A DNA stretch of 64,000 nucleotides from Chitinophagaceae bacterium (lineage in GTDB: Bacteria > Bacteroidota > Bacteroidia > Chitinophagales > Chitinophagaceae), in NCBI GenBank assembly GCA_016710745.1, contig JADJVB010000005.1, positions 558,001 through 622,000 on the forward strand, given 5' to 3'. Every line of letters starts with the position of its first letter. The stretch's first letter is position 1. The notes beneath the pieces were generated by a model. That model saw only the letters and a list, made by a program, of their open reading frames with translations, ran no database searches and was not told where the DNA came from. This document shows positions 26,796-34,960 of the stretch, piece by piece. The translations under genes and the position numbers were made by a program.

Positions 26796-28016
26796 ATGAA
26801 ACAAATTATCAAACCCATCATTGCCTTGTTTATATCGGTTATAAATATGCCGGCAACAGCCCAATCCATGGAAGAGGCCATTGCGTTTTCGCACGCTGGT
26901 AAATATGCAGAAGCTGAGCAGTTATTTACCAAACTAATAAACAAAGACGGCGCCAATACACAATTGTTAATTGCCAGTGGCTTTAATAATGCATGGAATA
27001 AAAACTATGCCGCCGCTGAATCCCGCTTTAACAAGGCTTTGCAAGTTGATCCCTCCAATGCAGATGCGGCCAAAGGCCTGGCTTATACATATTTGTACAA
27101 AGGTCATTTTGCAAAGGCTGCTTCAGCTTTTAATAAGATATTGATAAAAGATCAATATTCGGAGGAATCGAGGTTTGCTTTGGGATTGGCCTACATGAAT
27201 CTGCAGAAAAAGAATAAAGCAAAGGAACAGTTTGAAAAAGTGCTGCAGATCAACAAGTCCAATACTGAAGCTGGTAGTTTTATCAAAGAAATTGAAGCAG
27301 GCAGAGGAATTGTTGAACTCTCGGCTTTGGCCGGCATCAGCAGTGCTGACGGCGAAAGCAAATTTGGATTAAGACAGATTCAGGCCGGATACCATATTAA
27401 TAATGAAGTTCAGGTTTATGCCCGGTATGACAATTCGCTATCGCAGGATAACTATTTTTTTATCAAAAATAATTTCAATAGCCATGCTTTCATGGGCGGT
27501 TTGTATGCCAGGTGGCATAACAGAATAGGCTCAAAAATTGAATACGGATACAGAAGTCTGCCGGGCAAAATAGATCAGAATATTTATCAGACAGAACAGG
27601 TGATCTTTTTGCCTAAAAACTTTGCTGTTAAATTAGGTGGCTCAATAATTACTGTGCCCAACTTGCAGAACGAATGGATGTTAATGAGCAGTGTATCCGT
27701 TCCCATTGCTAAAAAGTTCAAAATTGAACCACACTATTATTTCATCCGCAGAATCGATGATGAGCACCGTTTTCTGCTAAATATCGGATATAACATTTCA
27801 CCTAAAACTGATGCTGCCGTTGGCATTTTCAACGGAACCGAAAAAAACATAAAGACAAATATCAAGTACAATGTCTTTGGCATGTATGCCTACTCAAATA
27901 TTCATATCAGGGGGCCCTGGGGAGTAACCGTACTTGCCAGGTACGAAAAAGACGCTGCTGGAAGAAATTCATTTATTGCCGCAACGGGGCTTAAGGTACG
28001 GTTCGGAACCAAATAA
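26796..28016 (+). CDS. TPR protein with C-terminal YaiO-like beta-barrel
   Basis: 406 residues. Signal peptide (leader ends PATAQ). Four TPR-like repeats in residues 25-165 (AEQLFTKLINKDGANTQLLIA, AAESRFNKALQVDPSNADAAK, AASAFNKILIKDQYSEESRF, AKEQFEKVLQINKSNTEAG). The rest is a YaiO-like outer membrane barrel (QIQAGYHINNEVQVYARYDNS, GGLYARWHNRIGSKIEYGYRS, and the terminal GLKVRF). The GT2 synthase gene starts 23 bp later, so this is a likely export or secretion channel for its glycan. Confidence 0.88.
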   Translation: MKQIIKPIIALFISVINMPATAQSMEEAIAFSHAGKYAEAEQLFTKLINKDGANTQLLIASGFNNAWNKNYAAAESRFNKALQVDPSNADAAKGLAYTYLYKGHFAKAASAFNKILIKDQYSEESRFALGLAYMNLQKKNKAKEQFEKVLQINKSNTEAGSFIKEIEAGRGIVELSALAGISSADGESKFGLRQIQAGYHINNEVQVYARYDNSLSQDNYFFIKNNFNSHAFMGGLYARWHNRIGSKIEYGYRSLPGKIDQNIYQTEQVIFLPKNFAVKLGGSIITVPNLQNEWMLMSSVSVPIAKKFKIEPHYYFIRRIDDEHRFLLNIGYNISPKTDAAVGIFNGTEKNIKTNIKYNVFGMYAYSNIHIRGPWGVTVLARYEKDAAGRNSFIAATGLKVRFGTK

Positions 28017-28039
28017 CTTAATACTGTAAATTTTATTTT

Positions 28040-29878
28040 ATGAAAATAATTACGCCAAAATCTGCCACAAATACTGAGAAACCTGAAACAGTTGGTTTGC
28101 AGGCGGGTGGTTATAAAACCCGGGAACTGATAAAAGATCCGAAAAGGATTATGTATGTTTTTGTTTTTGTTGCCTGGCTGATATGCCTGGTTTGGTTTGA
28201 GCCCAGGTTAATGCAATTGCTCGCCATGGCTAACAATATCTCAGGATGGATTGCCTTGATGTTGCTAATTGTGTTTATTAATATTGCCTGGCTGTACGGC
28301 TTGTATAATATTTCAATTGTATTGTTTTCGATCTATTACAGAAAGATCAGGAAAACAATATTACCGGCAATCCCGTTAACATCTACTCCAGCTGTAGCAC
28401 TGCTCTACACTACCTGTAATGATTTTGCAGAAAAAAGTGTCTTATCCTGCGTAAAACAGGATTACCCCCGATATACGGTTTATATTCTTGATGATAGCAG
28501 CGATAAAAATAGTATGGCCCAGGTTGACCATTTTGCCAGTCAAAATCCCGAAATAGTAAAAGTTATCCGGCGCAGTAACAGGCATGCTTTTAAAGCCGGT
28601 AATTTAAACCATGCGCTGGCCATGCTGGATGAAAAATACTTTGCCATCGCTGATGCCGATGAAATTTTGCCCGTAAATTTTCTATCCAAAACGGTTCCGG
28701 TTTTAGAAGCAAATGATAACTGTGGCTTTGTTCAGGCTAATCACAGGGCTAATCCCGATACCAACAGTAAACTTTCCAAGGCATTGGGAATCGGTATAGA
28801 TATTCATTGGCAATGGTATCAGCCATTGCGAAATGATTATGGTTTTGTGATGTTCTTAGGGCATGGCGCTGTGTTAAGAAAAACATGTTGGGAACAAATC
28901 GGCGGTTTTCCCGAAATCGTGAGCGAAGACCTTGGTTTTGCGATCCGAATACGTGAGCTCGGCTACAGAGGTTTTTTCCAGGAAGATGTGATCTGTTATG
29001 AAGATTTTCCCGAAACAGTGAGGGCCTTTCGTGTACGTCATATGAAATGGACCCGGGGAACCTGCGAATTTTTGAGTAAAGAATTCAGGCGTTTAATCAA
29101 AGCAAAAAAAATAACCTGGCAGGAAAAAATGGATATCCTTTTTCCTACCCTAAACCTGCCATTAACCCTATTGTTCTTCTGTTTCATGATAAATGCCAAT
29201 TTGATATTACCCTATCTGTTCGGCGTAAAACAACCCATCACTTTTGTAAGCGGCGGTGAAGAACATGTAATGAATATTATCAGAATGAATAGCGGCTTTA
29301 GCGTAATCAACAGTCTTGACTTCTATATAATTACCATGCTCACTTTTGTTTCGCCTGTACTTTGTTTTGTCATTGCTTTAGCCCATAAACCGATAAAACT
29401 TTTCCGGTTCCTGTCGCACAGTACGGCATTATATGCGGCACTCAGTCCGCTATCTTCCATTGGTGTTATTGGATATTTTTTTACCGGGAAAGCGTCTTTT
29501 TTAGTAACGGGTGAAAAACATAATTCAAATCTGGCGCCGTTGGTTCTGAGAAGCGAGATCATTCCGGTTCCTTTTAAAAAATCAATTCACAATTTTCTTT
29601 CCAAAAGCCACCCCGATCAAAAAAGTATACAGTTTTTTGAAATTTCAACCGGAATCATTTTTGGCATTGTGAGTGTATTTATGTTCCAGATATCCTTTCT
29701 GGGCCTTTGTTTGGCTTTTATTTTACTACCGGTTTTACACCGGCTTGGTTGGGATAACCTGGTTATGCGGGTTGCTGTTTATGTGCCTTTTGTTTTAATA
29801 CTATTGGGCCTGGTGTTGTCGAGTTTAAATATGATAGGTATGCAGTCCTCCTTCTTTGGTTATGGATTTCACTTTTAA
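28040..29878 (+). CDS. Processive GT2 glycosyltransferase (cellulose-synthase-like)
   Basis: 612 residues. Two membrane segments near the start, then a GT-A domain and four to five membrane segments at the C-terminus. GT2 signatures: VYILDDSSDKN, the DXD in AIADADE, SEDLGFAIRIRELGYRG (the catalytic-base segment), and RHMKWTRGT in place of the QxxRW of cellulose and hyaluronan synthases. No c-di-GMP-binding PilZ domain is present. Together with the upstream TPR/barrel protein it forms a two-gene exopolysaccharide synthesis and export unit. The polymer is unknown. Confidence 0.9.
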   Translation: MKIITPKSATNTEKPETVGLQAGGYKTRELIKDPKRIMYVFVFVAWLICLVWFEPRLMQLLAMANNISGWIALMLLIVFINIAWLYGLYNISIVLFSIYYRKIRKTILPAIPLTSTPAVALLYTTCNDFAEKSVLSCVKQDYPRYTVYILDDSSDKNSMAQVDHFASQNPEIVKVIRRSNRHAFKAGNLNHALAMLDEKYFAIADADEILPVNFLSKTVPVLEANDNCGFVQANHRANPDTNSKLSKALGIGIDIHWQWYQPLRNDYGFVMFLGHGAVLRKTCWEQIGGFPEIVSEDLGFAIRIRELGYRGFFQEDVICYEDFPETVRAFRVRHMKWTRGTCEFLSKEFRRLIKAKKITWQEKMDILFPTLNLPLTLLFFCFMINANLILPYLFGVKQPITFVSGGEEHVMNIIRMNSGFSVINSLDFYIITMLTFVSPVLCFVIALAHKPIKLFRFLSHSTALYAALSPLSSIGVIGYFFTGKASFLVTGEKHNSNLAPLVLRSEIIPVPFKKSIHNFLSKSHPDQKSIQFFEISTGIIFGIVSVFMFQISFLGLCLAFILLPVLHRLGWDNLVMRVAVYVPFVLILLGLVLSSLNMIGMQSSFFGYGFHF

Positions 29879-30340
29879 ACTGCAAAAAATGAAGATATAC
29901 TTTATTGTAGCATGAGTTATCCCCTTTGAGAAATCAAGCTCTGTCAGTGAATAAAAATGCTGATGGAGTTTTTTTTTACCGCAACCCTATAAAAATGAAT
30001 CCCAAAAAATCTTCCTACGTAGAGCCCCTTGTTCACGCCCTGGCGAAGAATTGGAAAGATTGATTCAGCATATTTCGAATAATTTGGTGGTGATCGGCAC
30101 AACATTAGCTATTCTCCGTCGTTTACACATGGCTGAGAAGCACCTGTGATTTTGATTTCACAGGATCACAGAACGTGGCAGTCATTTGGAATAACCTAAA
30201 TCGACCGGTGAACTGGTATACAACTGACACTGATAAAAAAAGCAGATGAATACCGCTATTTTTTTTACTGTTCCAATTATTTCTATCTTTAGATAATATT
30301 AATTTCATTTGCGATAAATTAAACAGACAACCCCCATATT
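29879..30340. other. Intergenic region with a short unassigned ORF
   Basis: About 460 bp. It contains a 22-codon reading frame starting ATG at 29995 (MNPKKSSYVEPLV...) whose end is a stop at 30061, possibly a remnant or a small protein. A short inverted repeat CCTGTGA/TCACAGG spans 30143-30164. Nothing else was recognised. Confidence 0.4.
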
Positions 30341-31219
30341 ATGAAGCTTTTTAAATTATTACTTTTAACGCTGGCGATTACCGGCCTTGTTTCCTGTTCA
30401 AAAAGCTCCGACACCGACACCGGAGGTGGCACCGGCTCCATTGCTGCCAAAACAGAATTAAATGTTGCGTATGGTGCCGACCCCAGGCAAACGATGGATA
30501 TCTACCTTCCCGCAAACCGCAATTCGGCCACGACTAAAGTTTTAATTTATATACACGGCGGTGGATGGATCAGCGGCGATAAAGGCGACCTTACTGCGGC
30601 AGATATCGATACCCTTAAAAAACGAATTCCCGATTATGCCATTTTTAATATCAATTATCGATTGGCTGCTTTTCCTGCCACCAATACTTTTCCAGCACAG
30701 GAACTGGATGTTAAGGCTGCCGTTGAATTTATATTTGGCAACCGCAACAATTACCAGGTCAGCGATAAATTTGTATTAATGGGCGGCAGTGCGGGCGGTC
30801 ACCTGGCTTTGCTGCATGCTTATAAATATCCAACTCCGGTAAAAATAAAAGCCGTTGTTGATTTTTTTGGCCCCACCGATATGGTTGATCTGTACAATAA
30901 CCCCGGCTCTTATCCGGCAGCAAGTATTGCCCTGCTGATGAATGGCACACCTGCCGGCAATCCGGTCCTTTACCAGCAATCGAGCCCGATAAACTTTGTT
31001 TCCGCAACAACTTGTCCTACTATCATTTTACAGGGAGATATGGATCTGTTGGTTAATGCAACAACGCAATCCCGTGCTTTGCAAACCAGGTTAAACACGG
31101 CCGCCGTGGTTAATCAATATGAGGCTTATCCACTTCTTGGGCACGGACCCTGGGATGCGGCTACCAATACCGATGCTTTTAATAAAATACAGGTTTTTCT
31201 GGCGGCAAATGTGCAATAA
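30341..31219 (+). CDS. Lipoprotein alpha/beta-hydrolase (esterase, BD-FAE-like)
   Basis: 292 residues. Lipobox (ITGLVSC|SK) then a Gly/Ser/Thr-rich linker. The hydrolase has the oxyanion loop HGGGWISGDKG, the nucleophile elbow GGSAGGHLA, an acid residue in LQGDMDLLV, and the His in LLGHGPWD. This is the layout of carboxylesterase-like alpha/beta-hydrolases that act on acetylated sugars or esters. Substrate unknown. It stands alone between two intergenic gaps. Confidence 0.9.
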   Translation: MKLFKLLLLTLAITGLVSCSKSSDTDTGGGTGSIAAKTELNVAYGADPRQTMDIYLPANRNSATTKVLIYIHGGGWISGDKGDLTAADIDTLKKRIPDYAIFNINYRLAAFPATNTFPAQELDVKAAVEFIFGNRNNYQVSDKFVLMGGSAGGHLALLHAYKYPTPVKIKAVVDFFGPTDMVDLYNNPGSYPAASIALLMNGTPAGNPVLYQQSSPINFVSATTCPTIILQGDMDLLVNATTQSRALQTRLNTAAVVNQYEAYPLLGHGPWDAATNTDAFNKIQVFLAANVQ

Positions 31220-31404
31220 CTGATCAGGGTTGATCTCTGCAATATTGTGGTTTCAAATTTACTTCCTGTTACCATGGCAGGAAAATCATGATACAAGTTG
31301 ATGCTGTATTGCCGATCGTTATTCAGTTTAGCAATAACGGCGTAAATTGGCAATTTCACCGCTACGAAAATCGGGGTGCGCCTGCTTTTGTTTATCTTTC
31401 AAAT

Positions 31405-32685
31405 ATGAAAAAACAGTTTTGTTACTTAGTTTGTTTTTTTATCACATTCCATTGTACCGCACAAATCGATGACTCGCTTTTTGCCAAACAGGCACTTGCC
31501 GAAAATCAAACCAGGCTGTATCAAAACCTCGTTTCCAACAGTATTCAAAAAAACTTATCGCAGCCGTTGACCGGCGACAACGAAGAAGACTGGCAAAGTG
31601 CTTTCTATGCGATGGAACTGATCAATTACAGAACACCCTGGACCGAAGCCAAAATAAGCCAGGCCATTGATTCGATTGGAAGAAGAAGCCCGGCATTCCA
31701 GTATGCCCTCGTAGAACTAATGTATACCTGGCAGGATACAACCTACGCCAAATCTATTCATCAACTGTTGCTGCAAACCAAAAACAACAAGATATTTGCC
31801 ATCTGCGCCGAATACCTGTTGTTGTGCAAGATCAGCCCGGATCGTATTCTTGAAATAGCCCAAATCGTTAAAAACAAGATCGGTGCCGTATTGGAAAAAT
31901 CAGATCATGCCATCCTCACCAGTTTACTTGTCCGGTTAAAGAGTAGCTTACCGGGATTTGAACCGGCCGAAACAAATCTTCAGCCGCTTTTTGATTCAGC
32001 TTATTTAGCCGGCCACGTTGTATTCTATAGTATTCAACGTAAAAACCGGAATTATCCGGGCCTGGCGCTGGTAAAAGATAAAAAGGGAAAATTCGTTACC
32101 GACGAATCAGGTGATCTTTTTTCGGTACCACAATTAGCCCGAAGTGTAAGTAACTTACCCGGCTATTTAACCAACGGCAATACCCCACAGGGCTTATACA
32201 GAATGGATGGACTTGGCGTGAGTAAGAGTTCATTTATCGGACCAACCGAAAACATCCAGCTTAGTCTGCCCAATGAAACATCCCGACTGCATTTTACCAG
32301 GGGAGATCCCAACATCGATACCACAACCGATTTTTTCTGGTATACCGATCTGTTGCCGGAGAAATTACAAAATTACCAGCCGTTGGCAGAAAGTTTCCAG
32401 GCCGGAATGGCCGGACGCACAGAAATCATCGCACACGGCTCAACCGTTGATCCGGCTTTTTATAAAAATCAATTATTTTATCCTTTCGTTCCAACACAGG
32501 GTTGCTTAACCAGTAAAGAGGTTTGGAGTAAGCTTACCGGAAAAAGAATACAGAGCGATCAGCAACAACTGATTAACGCTGTAAAAAAAGCCGGTGGTGC
32601 CGATGGGTATTGTATGGTAATTGAAATAGATGATCAACAAAGGCCGGTTACGGTAGCAGATATTTTACCATTTTTAAAGCAATGA
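31405..32685 (+). CDS. Secreted L,D-transpeptidase-like protein
   Basis: 426 residues from the ATG at 31405, which gives a good signal peptide (leader ends HCTAQ); the longer frame from 31288 would start before a promoter-like TATCTTTC at 31393. The C-terminal part carries a YkuD-like active site: NGNTPQGLYRMDGLGV, then IIAHGSTVDPAF and, about 18 residues on, VPTQGCLTSKEVW (HG ... GC pattern). The N-terminal half is helical with unknown role. It may act on peptidoglycan cross-links or a similar peptide bond. Followed at 1 bp by the haemoglobin gene. Confidence 0.6.
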   Translation: MKKQFCYLVCFFITFHCTAQIDDSLFAKQALAENQTRLYQNLVSNSIQKNLSQPLTGDNEEDWQSAFYAMELINYRTPWTEAKISQAIDSIGRRSPAFQYALVELMYTWQDTTYAKSIHQLLLQTKNNKIFAICAEYLLLCKISPDRILEIAQIVKNKIGAVLEKSDHAILTSLLVRLKSSLPGFEPAETNLQPLFDSAYLAGHVVFYSIQRKNRNYPGLALVKDKKGKFVTDESGDLFSVPQLARSVSNLPGYLTNGNTPQGLYRMDGLGVSKSSFIGPTENIQLSLPNETSRLHFTRGDPNIDTTTDFFWYTDLLPEKLQNYQPLAESFQAGMAGRTEIIAHGSTVDPAFYKNQLFYPFVPTQGCLTSKEVWSKLTGKRIQSDQQQLINAVKKAGGADGYCMVIEIDDQQRPVTVADILPFLKQ

Positions 32686-32686
32686 C

Positions 32687-33082
32687 ATGAAAACCGATAT
32701 AATCAGCCGGGCAGACATAGAAAAATTCATCACCCGTTTTTACGAAAACGTGAAAAAAGATGACAGCATTGGTTTTATTTTCACTGAAGTGGTACCCATG
32801 AACTGGGAAAAACATATTCCCCTCATCGTTGATTTTTGGGAAACCATTTTGCTGGATAACCCGGTATATAGCAACAATGCCATGGGGGTGCATTTCGATG
32901 TTAATAAAAAGATAGCTTTGCAACCTAAACATTTCAGCGCCTGGCTTCAGTTATTCAACGCGGCGGTTGATGAATTTTTTGCCGGTCAAAAAGCCGAGCT
33001 GGCTAAAACCAGGGCAAAATCAATTGCTGATGTCATGGCTTTTAAAATGGCAAATGCAGATAATACAAATTCAATCACCTGA
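32687..33082 (+). CDS. Group III truncated haemoglobin
   Basis: 131 residues, cytosolic. FITRFYENVKKDDSIGFIF is the first helix region, and WEKHIPLIVDFWETIL and PKHFSAWLQLFNAAVDEFF give the haem pocket with a candidate proximal His in the last block. The trHb3 group is defined by this length and by the LQPKHFxxWLxLF pattern. Role likely in oxygen or nitric oxide chemistry. It starts one base after the transpeptidase-like gene and nine bases before the GNAT gene, so the three look like one operon. Confidence 0.88.
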   Translation: MKTDIISRADIEKFITRFYENVKKDDSIGFIFTEVVPMNWEKHIPLIVDFWETILLDNPVYSNNAMGVHFDVNKKIALQPKHFSAWLQLFNAAVDEFFAGQKAELAKTRAKSIADVMAFKMANADNTNSIT

Positions 33083-33091
33083 TTTATAGCA

Positions 33092-33550
33092 ATGCAGAAA
33101 ATGGAACTAACCTGGATCATAAAAAAATTTGAAGCATTATCGGTATCAGAACTGTATGCCATTATGCGGTTAAGAAATGAAGTTTTTGTGGTAGAGCAGG
33201 ATTGTGTATACCAGGACGCTGATAACAAGGATCAGCTATCGTGGCATCTGTGTGGGTGGTATAATGATAAACTGGCAGCTTACACCCGTATTATTCCACC
33301 AGGTGCTTCCTATACCGAAGCCAGTATAGGGCGGGTTGTTAGTTCGCCGGAATACAGGAAGCAGGGTATTGGACGGCTGTTAATGATAGAAAGTATTAAA
33401 CATTGTTCCAGCCTTTTCCCAAATGCCGAAATAAGGATCGGCGCGCAGCTTTATCTTAAAAATTTCTACCAATCATTGGGTTTTTCGCAATGCAGTGATG
33501 AATACCTGGAAGATGGTATTCCCCATATAGAAATGATTTTGAATGAATAA
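33092..33550 (+). CDS. GNAT acetyltransferase, ElaA-like
   Basis: 152 residues. The N-terminal ALSVSELYAIMRLRNEVFVVEQ is the hallmark of ElaA-type GNATs. Acetyl-CoA binding is seen in SIGRVVSSPEYRKQGIGRLLM (the Q-x-x-G-I-G loop). The C-terminal half has IRIGAQLYLKNFYQSLGF. The acceptor is unknown. Cytosolic and probably co-transcribed with the haemoglobin. No downstream hairpin with a T-tail is obvious. Confidence 0.9.
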   Translation: MQKMELTWIIKKFEALSVSELYAIMRLRNEVFVVEQDCVYQDADNKDQLSWHLCGWYNDKLAAYTRIIPPGASYTEASIGRVVSSPEYRKQGIGRLLMIESIKHCSSLFPNAEIRIGAQLYLKNFYQSLGFSQCSDEYLEDGIPHIEMILNE

Positions 33551-33622
33551 TTTTCTCCCACGGGCAATATCTTGTTCAGTTTATCGTTTTTAATGACGTG
33601 GTTTATCAATTTCACCCTACTT

Positions 33623-33637
33623 AAAACACGGTGTTTT
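33623..33637. promoter_or_regulatory. 15-bp palindrome upstream of the barrel gene
   Basis: AAAACAC-G-GTGTTTT, a perfect 7-bp dyad with a one-base centre. It is too tight for a hairpin, so a protein-binding site is possible. It lies 54 bp before the ATG at 33691. Confidence 0.3.
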
Positions 33638-33690
33638 GTTTATAGCCACGCCAATATCCAAATATTAAGAAAGACTAAATCTGATCTCTA

Positions 33691-34686
33691 ATGAAGCCCT
33701 TTTTACACAAATTTGTGGGAAAACATGCTGTTCTGCTCCTGATTGGCTTCACGCTCCTATCTCAATCACATGGTCAATCATTCCTCTTTGGCGAAAAGGT
33801 CAAGTGGGAAGTTGGTTTGAATTTTGGTCCCAGTTTCTTCCTCGGCGATCTTGGTGGCAATTCGGGTAAGGGCACCAATAATATCAAAGACCTCAATTTT
33901 GAATTTACTAAATTAATGAAAGGGGCTTTTGTTACCATGTACCCAAAAAACTGGGTTGGTATACGCCTGGCCGCCAACTATACTTATCTGGAAGGCGACG
34001 ATGCTATTATCGACACTAAGGGCATCGACGAACTCTGGCGAAAACAGCGTAACCTTGACTTCAGATCTACTGTTCTGGAGGGTTATGTGGCCATCGAACT
34101 GTTTCCAACGATGATGTTTAGACGTAATTCGGAATATGAGCCGCGGTTAAGGCCCTATGGTTTTGCCGGTATCGGTTTGTTTCATTTCAACCCCGAAGGC
34201 TCAATTACGGATGCATCCGGCGACAAAACCTGGTACAAATTACAGCCCTTGCGGCTCGAAGGTCAGGGTATGCCGGAATATCCCTACAGCAAACCATACA
34301 AATTAACACAGATCAATATTCCGCTGGGTGCGGGTTTAAAATATTTCGCTTCCGAGCGGATTACGATCAGTGGTGAAGTGTTATATCGGAAAACCTTTAC
34401 CGATTATATCGACGATGTTAGTAAAAATTATATCGATCCGAATAATTACAGTAAATACCTGTCGGCCGCCGATGCTGCGCTGGCCTACAAATTATCCGAC
34501 AAAAGTATTGGCATCATCTATCCGGGTATGACCAGGTATCCTGCCGACACGCAAAGAGGCGATACCAAAGATGGCGATACCTATTTCTCTGTTGTTTTGA
34601 AATTTGGCGTGAGACTGGGAGAAATTTATGAAAGTTCATTTGCCAGGAGGGCGGCAAGACAGTTAAGATGCCCCGCAGTTTACTAA
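33691..34686 (+). CDS. Outer membrane beta-barrel protein (DUF6089-like)
   Basis: 331 residues. Signal peptide (leader ends SQSHGQ). Barrel strands start with KWEVGLNFGPSFFLGDLGGN and continue through VGIRLAANYTYLEGDD, RLRPYGFAGIGLFHFNPEG, IPLGAGLKYFASERITISGEVLYRKTFTDYIDDVS and end with YFSVVLKFGVRLG. The LGDLGGN start and the TDYIDDVS segment are typical of the family. A C-terminal 20-residue tail beyond the last strand is unusual. Function unknown; probably a monocistronic or bicistronic unit with the tiny ORF after it. Confidence 0.85.
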   Translation: MKPFLHKFVGKHAVLLLIGFTLLSQSHGQSFLFGEKVKWEVGLNFGPSFFLGDLGGNSGKGTNNIKDLNFEFTKLMKGAFVTMYPKNWVGIRLAANYTYLEGDDAIIDTKGIDELWRKQRNLDFRSTVLEGYVAIELFPTMMFRRNSEYEPRLRPYGFAGIGLFHFNPEGSITDASGDKTWYKLQPLRLEGQGMPEYPYSKPYKLTQINIPLGAGLKYFASERITISGEVLYRKTFTDYIDDVSKNYIDPNNYSKYLSAADAALAYKLSDKSIGIIYPGMTRYPADTQRGDTKDGDTYFSVVLKFGVRLGEIYESSFARRAARQLRCPAVY

Positions 34687-34696
34687 ACCAATTAAA

Positions 34697-34792
34697 ATGA
34701 GTAATAATTTACAAATGACACCAGGATCTTTTAAAGCATTGTTGATTTTAGCAACTTGCCTGGTATTGATCTTTCAATTGCTACATAATTAA
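34697..34792 (+). CDS. Candidate 31-residue single-span membrane protein
   Basis: It begins 10 bp after the barrel gene's stop and reads MSNNLQMTPGSF followed by a hydrophobic stretch (ALLILATCLVLIFQLL). The short polar head plus one span is a common small-protein layout in Bacteroidota. There is no family evidence, so it may be noise. Confidence 0.35.
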   Translation: MSNNLQMTPGSFKALLILATCLVLIFQLLHN

Positions 34793-34925
34793 ATTTTTTA
34801 AGTGTATCGTGATACAACAGAAGTTTGACCCCAAAGGAAAGCTATAAGTATCTTTATATTTGAGCTAACCCCTGAAACCACAACATTTGAATTTCGTTGA
34901 CATCTTTTACACTTATTTAAATTCG

Positions 34926-34960
34926 ACTCCATGTTTATGAGACATGGAGTTTTTTATTTT
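34926..34960 (+). terminator. Rho-independent terminator
   Basis: A 9-bp stem ACTCCATGT (34926-34934) / ACATGGAGT (34942-34950) with a 7-base loop is followed by a T-rich tail. It ends transcription of the plus-strand barrel gene and abuts the end of convergent uvrA. Confidence 0.85.
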
